A stretch of 64,000 bases of DNA from Stigmatella aurantiaca (lineage in GTDB: Bacteria > Myxococcota > Myxococcia > Myxococcales > Myxococcaceae), in NCBI RefSeq assembly GCF_900109545.1, contig NZ_FOAP01000004.1, positions 62,001 to 126,000 on the forward strand, given 5' to 3'. This document shows, in pieces, positions 16,028-25,476 of this stretch. How positions within the stretch are numbered: the first letter of the stretch is position 1; each line of letters starts with the position of its first letter. A program made the position numbers and the translations under genes. The notes beneath the pieces are model-generated. The model was not told the origin of the DNA. It saw nothing but the letters and a program-made list of their open reading frames with translations, and made no database searches.

Positions 16028-19000
16028 ATGAGCCTGGGCATGGACACCGGCCAGGCCCTGCGGCCCGCCAGCGAGCGGATGACCCTGGCGTCGCTGGCGC
16101 CCTATGTGCCGGCGGCGATCGTCCGGAAGCTGGCCCAGGGGGGCGGGGCGCCGCCTCCGCCCGTGGAGCCGGTGCGGGGGGCGAGCCTCCTGCTGGACAT
16201 CGCGGGCTTCACGCCCATCGTGCTCTCGCTGAGCAGCGCCGGCCCGCGGGGCATCGACGCGCTCCAGCGGCTCCTGTCCAGCTACTTCTCCGCGGTGGTG
16301 GAGGGCATCCGGGACTTCGGCGGTGACATCTACCAGTTCGCCGGGGACTCGGTGCTGGCGCTCTTCGAGCCGGAGCGCGCCGAGCGGGACGAGGACGTGG
16401 TGCGCCGTGCCGCGCTCTGCGGGGCCTTCGTGCAGCGGAAGCTGGCCAGCTTTGGCAGCGTGGAGCTGCTGGGCAAGCACTTCACCCTGTCCTCGCGCGT
16501 GGGCGTGGGCTTTGGCGAGTGCCACCGCGTCACGCTCGGGGAGTCCGAGCAGTGGCTGCACCCGGCGCTCATTGGCCAGCCGATGGAGCAGGCCGTGGCC
16601 GCGGAGAAGAAGTCCCGGGGCGGCGAGGTGTTCCTCAGCCAGGAGGCCAGTGCCCTGCTGCCGCCGGGCCTGCTCGGGGAAGCGCGCGGGGGCTCCTTCC
16701 AGTTCGTTCCCTCGTCGGCCATCGCCACGCAGCCGCCCCGCAACCTGGCGGTGGGCAGCGCGCTGATGCTGGGGCCCCGGGCGCGGATGATGCACCCGGA
16801 GCTGCAGCGCACGGCCATCAGCGCGCACCAGGGCTTCAGCGCGGACTTCCGCGAGCTCACCTGTGTCTTCGTGCGCGTGGGGACGCGGCGCTCGCATGAC
16901 GAGGCCACGGAGTTCGTGCGCGAGCTGAACGCGTTCTTCACGTTCGCCCAGCGCGAGAGCAGCCTGCACGGCGGCGTGCTGCTCATGACGGACTTCACGG
17001 ACAAGGGCAACGTCCTCTACATCGTCTTCGGGGCGCCGACGGCACAGGAGAACAAGGAGCTTTTGGCCTGCCACTTCGCCTCCAAGCTCCTGAAGGCGCA
17101 GGTGGCCTTCCCGTTCATCGAGGCGCTGCGCGTGGGCATCGCCACCGGGCATGCCTACTGGGGCGAGATGGGGGCCCCGTCCCGCAAGGGCTTCTGGGCC
17201 CTGGGCGAGGTGGTGAACCTCTCCGCCCGGCTGATGGCCTCGGTGAGCGAGTCCGGCGTCCTGCTGGATGCGCAGACGGAGCGGAAGCTCCAGCGGGAGT
17301 TCGTCACCACGCACGTGGGGGACCTGGCGCTGCGGGGGATTCCCCGCCCGGTGCCGGCCTACCAGCTCCAGCCCGCGTCGCGGCAGGTGCGCAGCCTGCT
17401 GCTCAAGGGCAAGGGCGAGATCGTCGGCCGCCGCTCCGAGATGGAGCTGCTGCTCAAGGCGGTGGAGGAGTCCATCGCCGGGGCGGGGCGCGTCTGCATC
17501 GTCTCGGGCGAGGCGGGCATCGGCAAGTCCCGCCTGTCCAGCCGGCTCGTGGACGAGGCCGAGGCGCTGGGCGCGCGCACGCTGTACGGCATCTGCTACT
17601 CGTACGAGATGTTCACCCCCTTCTTCCCCTGGAAGGAGGTGCTGCTGCAGCTCTTCCAGCTCCACGGGGTGGACGAGCCCGCGGAGCAGCTCGCCCACGT
17701 CGAGCGCGAGTTCCAGGTGCTGGAGGGCGTGGGGCCCGAGTGGATTCCCGTGCTGGCGGGCATCATGGGCCTGTCCGTGATGGAGGACGAGCGGACGGCG
17801 GCGCTGGACGCGCGGCAGAAGAACCAGCAGGTCTTCCACATCATCCACCAGCTGCTGGACCGGCGCACGCAGCTCACCCCGCTGCTCCTGTTCTTCGAGG
17901 ATCTGCACTGGGCGGACCGCATCTCGCTGGATCTCATCGAGTACGTGGCCACCCGGCTGGGGCCCTTGCGCCTCACGGTGCTGGTCACGATGCGGCCGAG
18001 CGAGGCGCTGCGCGCGTTGCAGTCCCAGGACAGCCTGCGCCGGGTGGACTTGTCGCACCTGAGCGAGGAGGACACGCGCGAGCTGCTCCGGCTCCACCTG
18101 AAGCTGGAGCCCCCCAACCGGGCGCTGGAGAACCTGCTGCAGGCCAAGGTCCAGGGCAACCCGTTCTTTATCGAGTCGCTGGTGGAGGGGCTGGTGGAGG
18201 AGGGGCACCTGGAGGAAGGGCCGGACGGCAAGCGGGTGCTGCGCCGGGCGCTCCAGGACATCCGGATTCCGGACTCCATCCAGGACGTGGTGCTCAACCG
18301 CATCGATCTGCTGCCGGACATGGAGCGGCTCATCGTGAAGGTCGCCTCCGTCATCGGGCGCATCTTCTCGCTGGATGCCGTGCACGCGCTCCTGCCGGGC
18401 GCCATTGACTTAGAAGAGGCGAAGCGGGCGATGAAGGCGCTCACCCACCTGGGGATGATTCTCCTGGAGGTGGAGGAGCCCTACACCTGCCTCTTCAAGC
18501 ACATCGTCATCCGCGACGTGGCCTACAACACGCTGCTCGTGCGGCAGCGGGAGGACCTGCACCGGCGGCTGGCGCGGTACCTGGAACAGAAGGCGGCGGA
18601 CAACCCCGTCAAGCCCGCGGGCATCCTCGCCTACCACTACCTGGCGGGGAACGACGAGAAGAAGGGCCTGGAGTACACGCTGGCCGCCGCGCGCGCCGCC
18701 AAGCGGCAGTACGCGAACGAGGAGGCCATCCACCACTACAACCGCGCCCTGGACCTGTTCTTCACCGCCGAGACGGGCGAGCGGGAGGAGATGCTGCTGC
18801 ACACGCGGCAGATCATGGTGGAGCTGGCCGAGACGCTCCTGCAGGCGGGCCAGTACGCCTCCGCCATCCAGATGTTCGAGCAGTGCCTGTTCGACGAGAC
18901 GCGGGATGACCGGCGCGCGGACATCCACATCGGGCTGGGGCGCGCCTTCCAGGAGAAGGGGGACTCCAGCCGGGCCATCCCGGAGCTGGAGCGCGCGCTG

Positions 19001-20350
19001 AAGCTGCTGGGCAAGGGGGCCCCGCACACCAAGGTGGGGCTGGCGCTGCGCACCGGGGTGCAGTTCAGCATGCACGTGCTGAGTCAGGCGTTCCCGTGGC
19101 TCATCCGGCCCGTGCCGCAGCAGCGCCTGCCGCTCTACATCAAGCAGCTCAACACGCTCATCTCGCTCATCCGCATCTACTACTTCGCGGACCTGGCGAA
19201 GCTCTCCTGGGCGACGCTGGTGGCCATCAACATGGCCGAGCGCCTGCACTCGGACTACGGCCTGAGCCAGGCCAGCGGCTACTACGGCACCATGCTCTTC
19301 GGCGCCGGGCTCCTGGGGCGCTCCACGCGCTACCTGGACCGGGCCCTGGAGCACGGCCGGCAGTCGCGCGACGCGGTGGCCGAGGGCATCGCCCTGAGCC
19401 GCGTGGGCACCAACGCGCTCTTCCGCAACGAGCTGGACCAGGCGGTGAAGCTGCAGGAAGAGGCCGTGGGCGTGCTGCGCCAGGTGGGCGAGCGGTGGGA
19501 GGTCCAGACCGCGATGATGATCCTGGCCACCAGCCACTTCTTCGCCTCGCGCTTCGAGACCGCCGAGCAGGTGTTCCGGCAGATGGGCGAGCTGGGCTCG
19601 GAGCTCAACGCGCTGATGCACCAGGGGTGGGCCCACGCGTGGGTGCCGTTCTGCCAGTACCTGCGGGGCGAGGGCGAGGTGGAGGCGCTGAGCGCGGAGA
19701 TGGAGAAGGGGCTGCGCATCAGCATCGAGGTGAAGGACCTGGCCAACCAGTGCGCCAGCCTCAACCACCTGGCCCAGCTCGCCGTGCGCGAGCACATGGT
19801 GGAGGAGTCGGCCCAGATGGCCGTGCGGGCCTTCGAGACCGTCTGGAGCTACCAGGTGCTCGTGCCGTTCCTGCAGATCGGCCTGGTGGACGCGGTGGAG
19901 GCGGCGCTCTTCGCCCTGGAGGAGGGCGCCACGTCGGTGCCCCGCGCGAAGCTGCTGCGGATTGTCCGGCTGGGCGGCTTCAAGGCGCGGGCCATCTCGC
20001 GGCTGTATCCTTATATGCGGGGCCCCGCCCAGCGGGTGACGGCCCGCGCGCTGCGGCTGCGCAAGGGCGTGGCCGCCGCCGAGCCCGCCTTCCAGCAGGC
20101 CCTCGACCTCCTGGAGAAGAGCCCCAACCGGTGGGAGACGGGCGTGGCGTGCTTCGATGCGGCGGTGGCCCTGCCGCACCGCCGCGCGGAGCTGCTCGCT
20201 CGCGCTCGGGAGATCTTCACCGCCATTGGCGCCCGGGCCGAGCTGCGCCGGGTGGAGCGGCTGGAGCAGGCGGAGACCCCCAGCCTGCCCCGGCCCCGTC
20301 CGGCGCTCCCGGCCTCCTCGGAGCGCTCAGCTGAGCCGTTGAGGCTGTAG
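16028..20350 (+). CDS. Class III cyclase-like / AAA ATPase / TPR multidomain regulator
   Basis: A 1440-residue protein. Two cyclase homology regions come first. The first has LLDIAGFT (Asp57) and FAGDSV (Asp107), the metal-binding aspartates. The second lacks these but has the Asn397/Arg401 pair in VVNLSARLM that stabilises the transition state, so together they could form one composite active site. Next is a STAND-like ATPase with GEAGIGKS (about 494-501) and LLLFFEDLHWAD. The C-terminal half is alpha-helical with TPR-like repeats. Myxobacteria carry many such proteins, and ligand-dependent signalling is the likely role. Its 3' end overlaps the convergent radical SAM gene by 24 bp. Confidence 0.82.
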   Translation: MSLGMDTGQALRPASERMTLASLAPYVPAAIVRKLAQGGGAPPPPVEPVRGASLLLDIAGFTPIVLSLSSAGPRGIDALQRLLSSYFSAVVEGIRDFGGDIYQFAGDSVLALFEPERAERDEDVVRRAALCGAFVQRKLASFGSVELLGKHFTLSSRVGVGFGECHRVTLGESEQWLHPALIGQPMEQAVAAEKKSRGGEVFLSQEASALLPPGLLGEARGGSFQFVPSSAIATQPPRNLAVGSALMLGPRARMMHPELQRTAISAHQGFSADFRELTCVFVRVGTRRSHDEATEFVRELNAFFTFAQRESSLHGGVLLMTDFTDKGNVLYIVFGAPTAQENKELLACHFASKLLKAQVAFPFIEALRVGIATGHAYWGEMGAPSRKGFWALGEVVNLSARLMASVSESGVLLDAQTERKLQREFVTTHVGDLALRGIPRPVPAYQLQPASRQVRSLLLKGKGEIVGRRSEMELLLKAVEESIAGAGRVCIVSGEAGIGKSRLSSRLVDEAEALGARTLYGICYSYEMFTPFFPWKEVLLQLFQLHGVDEPAEQLAHVEREFQVLEGVGPEWIPVLAGIMGLSVMEDERTAALDARQKNQQVFHIIHQLLDRRTQLTPLLLFFEDLHWADRISLDLIEYVATRLGPLRLTVLVTMRPSEALRALQSQDSLRRVDLSHLSEEDTRELLRLHLKLEPPNRALENLLQAKVQGNPFFIESLVEGLVEEGHLEEGPDGKRVLRRALQDIRIPDSIQDVVLNRIDLLPDMERLIVKVASVIGRIFSLDAVHALLPGAIDLEEAKRAMKALTHLGMILLEVEEPYTCLFKHIVIRDVAYNTLLVRQREDLHRRLARYLEQKAADNPVKPAGILAYHYLAGNDEKKGLEYTLAAARAAKRQYANEEAIHHYNRALDLFFTAETGEREEMLLHTRQIMVELAETLLQAGQYASAIQMFEQCLFDETRDDRRADIHIGLGRAFQEKGDSSRAIPELERALKLLGKGAPHTKVGLALRTGVQFSMHVLSQAFPWLIRPVPQQRLPLYIKQLNTLISLIRIYYFADLAKLSWATLVAINMAERLHSDYGLSQASGYYGTMLFGAGLLGRSTRYLDRALEHGRQSRDAVAEGIALSRVGTNALFRNELDQAVKLQEEAVGVLRQVGERWEVQTAMMILATSHFFASRFETAEQVFRQMGELGSELNALMHQGWAHAWVPFCQYLRGEGEVEALSAEMEKGLRISIEVKDLANQCASLNHLAQLAVREHMVEESAQMAVRAFETVWSYQVLVPFLQIGLVDAVEAALFALEEGATSVPRAKLLRIVRLGGFKARAISRLYPYMRGPAQRVTARALRLRKGVAAAEPAFQQALDLLEKSPNRWETGVACFDAAVALPHRRAELLARAREIFTAIGARAELRRVERLEQAETPSLPRPRPALPASSERSAEPLRL

Positions 20351-21742
20351 CCCCAGGGCCTTCATCTGCTGGGCGTCCCAGTCCTCGAGGGGGTCCATGC
20401 CGGCGATGTAGTGGCGCTCCTTGTTCTTCACGGGGTTGCGGATGCTGAGGATCTCCGGCCCGGAGAAGAACAGGGTGCTGCGGTAGCGCGGCATGTCGCT
20501 GCGCATCAGCCAGGCGCCGTAGTGCCGGACGATGTTGGGCAGCGTGCCCAGCGTGTCGCACAGCCGGGTGAAGTGCTCCACCACCTCGGAGGGGTGGAGG
20601 TTCTTCGGCCGGTGGCACAGGGTGTAGCCGTCGTAGTCCCGGCTGATGCTGCCCGGCAGCAGGCGGCCCTCGGACTGCACCTCACGGAAGAAGGGCGTCT
20701 CCGGGTAGGGGCAGACGATGCCCAGGAACGTCACCGCGAAGTACTTCAGGTCCGAGAGGTACTCGGGGAGCCGCTCCAGGTACTCGTTGGTGTCCCCGTC
20801 CGAGCCGACGATGAGGCCGAAGGACAGGACGATGCCGTGCGAGAAGGTGCGCCGGATGATGGCGTCCACCTCGCTCAGCTTGTTCTGGCCCTTGTTCATG
20901 GCCTTGAGCGACTCGGGGTTGAGCGACTCCATGCCGGTGTAGATGTAGCGGCACCCGGCCTGGGCCATCAGCCGCACGAGCGACTCATCCTTGAGGATGT
21001 TGAAGGTGAGCGCGCAGCCCCAGATCTTCTTCAGGGGGATGAGCGCCTCGCACAGCTCGCGCAGGTACTTGGGCGAGCCGCCCAGGTTGTTGTCCAGGAA
21101 GATGAAGACGTTGTCCATCGCCCCGAAGAAGTTCTTGTTCCACGTCATCTTCGTGCGGATCTCCTCGATGACCTGAGGAATGGCCCGGTAGCGGTAGCGC
21201 TCGTGGCCGGTGAGCACGCAGAAGTTGCAGCGGAAGGGGCAGCCGCGCGAGGCCTCGATGCCCGCGAGGCGCACCCGGTTGTTCTTGAAGTCGATGAGAT
21301 CATACCGGTACGGCTGGATGGCGTCCGGGCCGGAGGAGGGCAGGTTGTAGCGCTTCTGGAGCGTTCCCTTCTCGAAGTCCCGGAGGAGGGCCGGCACGTT
21401 GGGCTCCGGCTCGCCGGTGATGACGGCATCGAAGTACTGCTCCGCGTCATCGGCGAAGTGGCCCGCGTGGCGGCCTCCCGCCACCGTCACCATGCCGCGC
21501 TGGCGGAAGAGCGTGGAGAGCACCTTCGTGTGCTCGTAGTAGGAGTGCAGATAGGAGAAGAAGACGAGATCCCAGTGCCGGTCGAGCGGGATGTCCTGCT
21601 CCTTCTCGTTGAAGAGCTCGATCTCCGCGTCGCGAGGGCACAGGCCCGCGATGAGCTCCGGCACGGCCGATTGCATGATGGACGGCTCTTTGACGCGCCG
21701 CCGGGTGGGGTGGGTGTACGTCGCGATGATGGCGATCCGCAT
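20327..21742 (-). CDS. B12-binding-domain radical SAM protein
   Basis: A 471-residue protein. The first 150 residues form a Rossmann-like cobalamin-binding type domain (IAIIATYTHPT, VTVAGGRHA). A radical SAM core follows with the [4Fe-4S] cysteines in GCPFRCNFC (CxxxCxxC) and FIFLDNNLGG in the barrel. Members carry out methyl transfers and rearrangements on unreactive carbons, for example in hopanoid, chlorophyll and antibiotic pathways. No substrate can be read from the neighbours. It is divergent from the histidine kinase gene, and its 3' end overlaps the cyclase/ATPase gene by 24 bp. Confidence 0.85.
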   Translation of the reverse strand: MRIAIIATYTHPTRRRVKEPSIMQSAVPELIAGLCPRDAEIELFNEKEQDIPLDRHWDLVFFSYLHSYYEHTKVLSTLFRQRGMVTVAGGRHAGHFADDAEQYFDAVITGEPEPNVPALLRDFEKGTLQKRYNLPSSGPDAIQPYRYDLIDFKNNRVRLAGIEASRGCPFRCNFCVLTGHERYRYRAIPQVIEEIRTKMTWNKNFFGAMDNVFIFLDNNLGGSPKYLRELCEALIPLKKIWGCALTFNILKDESLVRLMAQAGCRYIYTGMESLNPESLKAMNKGQNKLSEVDAIIRRTFSHGIVLSFGLIVGSDGDTNEYLERLPEYLSDLKYFAVTFLGIVCPYPETPFFREVQSEGRLLPGSISRDYDGYTLCHRPKNLHPSEVVEHFTRLCDTLGTLPNIVRHYGAWLMRSDMPRYRSTLFFSGPEILSIRNPVKNKERHYIAGMDPLEDWDAQQMKALGLQPQRLS

Positions 21743-21796
21743 TGGAGGACAATGAAGGATGTTTCACGGGTGGCAAAAAGATGCGGCCCGCGTCCC

Positions 21797-21831
21797 TGGC
21801 GGAATGCCAGGGCGGGTGTGGCAAAGTGCCA
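21797..21831. promoter_or_regulatory. Two TGGC-N5-GCCA palindromes (candidate enhancer sites)
   Basis: TGGCGGAATGCCA (21797-21809) and TGGCAAAGTGCCA (21819-21831) are perfect 4+4 palindromes with centres 22 bp apart, two helical turns. Their centres are 73 and 51 bp upstream of the GG of a -24/-12 element. This is the usual arrangement of binding sites for an NtrC-type activator, and one is encoded by the second gene downstream. Confidence 0.6.
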
Positions 21832-21874
21832 GGGTTCAGAAGGGTCTAGGGCGGGGGGGCTTCCGGGAGCATCC

Positions 21875-21890
21875 GGGTACGCAGGTTGCT
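21875..21890 (+). promoter_or_regulatory. Candidate sigma54 (-24/-12) promoter of the kinase-regulator operon
   Basis: GGGTACGCAGGTTGCT matches the sigma54 consensus TGGCACG-N4-TTGCW at 5 of 7 positions in the -24 block and all of the -12 block. The start would be near 21901, leaving a 9-nt leader before the kinase ATG, which is short. Confidence 0.5.
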
Positions 21891-21909
21891 AAGGGCTGGA
21901 TGGACCGCC

Positions 21910-24051
21910 ATGCGCCACACGCTGATTCCCATCCTTCTGTTGTGCGTGGCACTGGCAAGCGTGGGAGCAGGCGTCCTCACGGTCATCCGGCATAACCGGG
22001 CCGAGCTGGTTCGGCAATTCACTGTGGATCGCCAGGCGCAGCTCACCGAGGCGACCCGGGGCGTGACGGACTCACTGGAGCAGATTGGCGAGGACCTGAG
22101 CTTCGCCGGAGAGCTGCTCTCCCAGCCGGGCCCGCTGGAGGAGCACCGCCGGGAGCTGCGGGCGCTGTTGGAGGTCGTCGGGCAGTTCAAGGCCATCGCA
22201 GTCTACGACGCGCAAGGCACGGAGCGGCTGCGCCTGGTGGACCGGCGCGCGGAGCCCCGGGTGGCCCAGGGGCAGCTCTTTCCCCGGATGGCGGAGCTGG
22301 TGCCCCTGGCGCTCCAGAGCCCGCCGGGCGACATCACCAGCTCCCCGCCGCTCGAAGAGGCGGGGGGCGCCTGGCTGCGCGTCCTGGCCACCGCCATCCC
22401 CCGCGATGAAGGGGGACCCGGGGGCGTGGTGGCGGTGCTGGTGGACATGGAGTCCTTCTTTCTCCCCTTGCGGATCGTCACCTCGGATTCCGAGGCGCGC
22501 CTGCTGCTCATCGGCGCCCATGGCCGCCCCAGCCCCGCGAGTGATCCAGTGCTGGCGGACTGGTACCAGCGGGTGGCGGGGGACACCGGGCCCATGACCC
22601 TGTATGCCTCGCTTGCTGAGAAAATGAGGAAGGGGGAGCGGGGCACGCTCTTGCTGGGTGAGCAGGAAGCGTCCCGGCTCGGGCTGGGCACCGCGGAGGC
22701 GGTAGCGGCCTTCACGCCCATTCCGCTCAAGGGGGGCAGTCACTGGTCGGCGGCCACCCTGGTGTCCACGGCCGCGCTGCGCTCGCATGAGCGGGGGCTC
22801 GTGCTGCGGCTGTCGCTGGCGGCCCTGCTGGTCGCGCTCTTCCTGGTCGCCTTTGGCGTTTATGTCGTGGTGGCCCAGCGCCGCGCGGTGGCGCTGCGGG
22901 AGAGCCGCCGGCACGCGGACCGGCTCGCGCACCTGCATGACAAGACGCAGAAGATCCTCGACCACATTCCCACCGGGGTGCTGGCCCTCACCGCCGAGGG
23001 CCGGGTGAGCGCGGTGAACCAGCCGCTGCGGGCCCGGCTGCCCCCGGACGCGATTGGCTCCCCGCTGGCCTCCACGTTTCCGCAGGCACCGGAGCCGGTG
23101 GTGGCCCGGCTGACGGCGCTCGTGGAGGCCGCCGCGGGCGAGGCGCGGGTGCGCAGCCTGCTGGGCGAGCCGCTCACGCTGTTCGGCGAGGAAGGGCAGT
23201 ACAACCTTCACGCCGTGCCGCTGGAGGCGAGGGATTCCGAGGTCCGCACCCTGCTGGTCATCGAGGATTTGAGCAACGTCCGGGCCCTGGAGACCCAGCT
23301 GCTGCGCGCCGAGAAGCTCGCCACGGTGGGGGTGCTCGCCGCAGGCATCGCCCATGAGATTGGCACGCCGCTGGGCGTGGTGCGGGGCCGCGCCGAGTAT
23401 GTGCTCGGCAAGCTCGGCGCCGCGCATCCCCAGGCGGCGGGCGTGGGCGTCATCGTCGATCAGATTGACCAGGTAAGCCGGACCATCCGCCAGCTCCTGG
23501 ACTTCTCGCGGCTGCAACCGGCGGTGGCGCGGCCCGTGGCCCTGAGCAGGCTCCTGCGCGACGTGTATGAGCTGCTGCGCCTGGAGGCGGAGCGGCGGCA
23601 GGTGGTGCTGGAGCTGGACGTGCCCGAGGGGCTGCCCCTGCTGGCCGCGGATCCCGATCAGCTCCAACAGGCCCTGGTGAACCTGGTCCTCAACGCGTGT
23701 GACGCCTGCAGCGCGGGCGGGCGGGTGCAGCTGTCCGCGGCGGCTCCGGATGGCTCCCCGGCGGGGGCGTGGGGCTTCGTGACGCTGTCGGTGCGGGACG
23801 ATGGGTGCGGCATTCCCGCGGAGAGCCGCAACCAGGTGTTCGATCCGTTCTTCACGACGAAGAAGCGGGGCCAGGGCACGGGGCTCGGCCTGGCGATCGT
23901 CGCGCAGATTGTCCGCAACCACGGGGGCCGCCTGGAGCTGGAGAGCGAGCCGGGCCAGGGAACCTGTTTCACGTTGCTGTGGCCCGTGGCCGGGCCGGCA
24001 ATCGGAGAGGAGCGGCATGTCAACCCAGGCACGCATCCTGGTGGTGGATGA
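21910..24051 (+). CDS. Membrane sensor histidine kinase (NtrB-like)
   Basis: A 713-residue protein. An N-terminal transmembrane helix (about 1-24), a roughly 270-residue extracytoplasmic sensor region and a second helix (RLSLAALLVALFLVAFG) are followed by a PAS-like stretch, a HisKA domain with phospho-acceptor His482 in GIAHEIGTPLG, and a HATPase domain with N-box NLVLNACDA, DDGCGIP and GTGLGLAI. It should phosphorylate the regulator encoded immediately downstream, whose start lies 35 bp inside this gene. ATG 21910 was chosen because the membrane helix begins there; an upstream TTG at 21886 falls within the -12 element. Confidence 0.88.
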   Translation: MRHTLIPILLLCVALASVGAGVLTVIRHNRAELVRQFTVDRQAQLTEATRGVTDSLEQIGEDLSFAGELLSQPGPLEEHRRELRALLEVVGQFKAIAVYDAQGTERLRLVDRRAEPRVAQGQLFPRMAELVPLALQSPPGDITSSPPLEEAGGAWLRVLATAIPRDEGGPGGVVAVLVDMESFFLPLRIVTSDSEARLLLIGAHGRPSPASDPVLADWYQRVAGDTGPMTLYASLAEKMRKGERGTLLLGEQEASRLGLGTAEAVAAFTPIPLKGGSHWSAATLVSTAALRSHERGLVLRLSLAALLVALFLVAFGVYVVVAQRRAVALRESRRHADRLAHLHDKTQKILDHIPTGVLALTAEGRVSAVNQPLRARLPPDAIGSPLASTFPQAPEPVVARLTALVEAAAGEARVRSLLGEPLTLFGEEGQYNLHAVPLEARDSEVRTLLVIEDLSNVRALETQLLRAEKLATVGVLAAGIAHEIGTPLGVVRGRAEYVLGKLGAAHPQAAGVGVIVDQIDQVSRTIRQLLDFSRLQPAVARPVALSRLLRDVYELLRLEAERRQVVLELDVPEGLPLLAADPDQLQQALVNLVLNACDACSAGGRVQLSAAAPDGSPAGAWGFVTLSVRDDGCGIPAESRNQVFDPFFTTKKRGQGTGLGLAIVAQIVRNHGGRLELESEPGQGTCFTLLWPVAGPAIGEERHVNPGTHPGGG

Positions 24052-25390
24052 CCATCTGGAGATGGGGCGGATGTTGCAGGAGCCCCTCACGGACGAAGGC
24101 TACGCGGTGGAGCTCGCCACGAGCGGGGCGGAGGCCATCCGGCTCTTCCGCTCGGGCCCGTTCGACGCCGTCCTGAGCGACTTGCGGATGGAGGAGGTGG
24201 ACGGCTTCGACGTGCTGGCCGCCGTGCAGGCGGTGGACCCCGAGGTGCCCGTGCTGCTGATGACGGCCTTCGGGGGCGTGGAGAACGCCGTGGAGGCGAT
24301 GAAGCGGGGGGCCTGGCACTACTTCACCAAGCCCTTCCGGCTGGACGAGGTGCTCATCTACCTGCGCCGGGCGCTGGAGGACCGGCGGCTGCGCCGGGAG
24401 AACCGCACCCTGCGCCAGGTGGCGGGGCGCACGGGGCTGGGCGCCCTGGTGGGCCACAGCGCCCCCATGCGAAGCCTGTACGAGCTCGTCGAGCGGGTGG
24501 CCCACTCGGAGGCCTCGGTGCTGATTCGGGGCGAGAGCGGCTGTGGCAAGGAGCTGGTGGCGCGCGCGCTGCACACCGAGGGCGAGCGGGCCGCCGCGCC
24601 GTTCGTGGCCGTCAACTGCACGGCGCTGCCCCCGGCGCTGCTGGAGAGCGAGCTCTTCGGCCACGTGAAGGGGGCCTTCACGGGGGCCACCACGGCCCGG
24701 CGGGGCCTCTTCGTCGAGGCCGACAAGGGAACGCTCTTCCTGGACGAGATTGGCGACATGCCCGCCGAGCTTCAGGCCAAGCTGCTCCGGGTGCTGGAGG
24801 ACGGCGAGGTGCGGGCGGTGGGCGCGGACGCCAGCCGCACGGTGGATGTGCGCATCGTGGCCGCCACGCACCAGGAGCTGGAGGCCCGGGTGAAGGAGGG
24901 CAAGTTCCGGGCGGACCTCTTCTACCGGCTCAACGTCGTCACCCTGCGGTTGCCCACCCTGCGCGAGCGGCGGGAGGACATTCCCCTGCTGGCCGAGCAC
25001 TTCATCGCCCGGTCCCGGGCGCGCAATCCCCGCTCGAAGGTGACGGGCTTCTCCCCGGAGGTGATCGCCGCGCTGGGGGGCATGCCCTGGCCCGGCAACG
25101 TCCGCGAGCTGGAGAACCTGGTGGAGCGGCTGGTGGTGCTCGTGCCGCGGGAGACGGTGGAGCTGGCGGACCTCAAGCTGCACGCCCCCGAGATGGAGCC
25201 CGAGGCCCACCCGCTCGTGCTGGCCCAGGACTCCCTGTGGCCGCTGCGCCGGCTGGAGAGCGAGTACATCGCCTGGGTGGTGGCCCGCTGTGGCGGCAAC
25301 AAGACGCGCGCGGCGGAGCTGCTCGGCATCGACGTCTCGACCATCCACCGCCGGGACCGCGAGAAGGGAAGTGGCAATCCGCCACGATAG
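24017..25390 (+). CDS. Sigma54-dependent response regulator (NtrC family)
   Basis: A 457-residue activator. The receiver domain has acidic residues in LVVDDH and phospho-acceptor Asp55 in VLSDLRM. The AAA+ domain has Walker A GESGCGKE, the sigma54-contacting GAFTGAT and LFLDEIGDMP. The C-terminal Fis-type helix-turn-helix is NKTRAAELLGIDVSTIHRR. ATG 24017 follows GAGAGGAG and overlaps the kinase gene by 35 bp. It is the obvious candidate to bind the TGGC-N5-GCCA-type sites upstream of this operon and of the OmpA-like gene that follows, and so probably autoregulates (inference). Confidence 0.92.
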   Translation: MSTQARILVVDDHLEMGRMLQEPLTDEGYAVELATSGAEAIRLFRSGPFDAVLSDLRMEEVDGFDVLAAVQAVDPEVPVLLMTAFGGVENAVEAMKRGAWHYFTKPFRLDEVLIYLRRALEDRRLRRENRTLRQVAGRTGLGALVGHSAPMRSLYELVERVAHSEASVLIRGESGCGKELVARALHTEGERAAAPFVAVNCTALPPALLESELFGHVKGAFTGATTARRGLFVEADKGTLFLDEIGDMPAELQAKLLRVLEDGEVRAVGADASRTVDVRIVAATHQELEARVKEGKFRADLFYRLNVVTLRLPTLRERREDIPLLAEHFIARSRARNPRSKVTGFSPEVIAALGGMPWPGNVRELENLVERLVVLVPRETVELADLKLHAPEMEPEAHPLVLAQDSLWPLRRLESEYIAWVVARCGGNKTRAAELLGIDVSTIHRRDREKGSGNPPR

Positions 25391-25405
25391 GCTGGCGGGA
25401 TACCC
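25372..25405. promoter_or_regulatory. Second pair of TGGC-type sites before the OmpA-like gene
   Basis: TGGCAATCCGCCA (25372-25384) is a perfect TGGC-N5-GCCA palindrome overlapping the end of the regulator gene. TGGCGGGATACCC (25393-25405) is a degenerate second site 21 bp on. The centres are 72 and 51 bp upstream of the GG of the -24/-12 element at 25449, almost exactly the geometry seen before the kinase gene. Confidence 0.55.
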
Positions 25406-25448
25406 CGGAGCGGGGGGCCCTGGAGGAGCCTTCCGAGGGAAGATGGAT

Positions 25449-25464
25449 GGGCATGGGGGTTGCT
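25449..25464 (+). promoter_or_regulatory. Candidate sigma54 promoter of the OmpA-like operon
   Basis: GGGCATGGGGGTTGCT matches TGGCACG-N4-TTGCW at 5 of 7 and then 5 of 5 positions. The predicted start is near 25475, only 2 nt before the ATG at 25477, so the transcript would be almost leaderless. This is the main reason for caution. Confidence 0.45.
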
Positions 25465-25476
25465 TGAGAGGGACGC

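Noticed and set aside
21743-21840. Sigma54-type promoter for the divergent radical SAM gene
   Set aside because: TGGCAC words occur on the minus strand, but no TTGC lies at the required 4-base spacing; they are the other halves of the palindromes.
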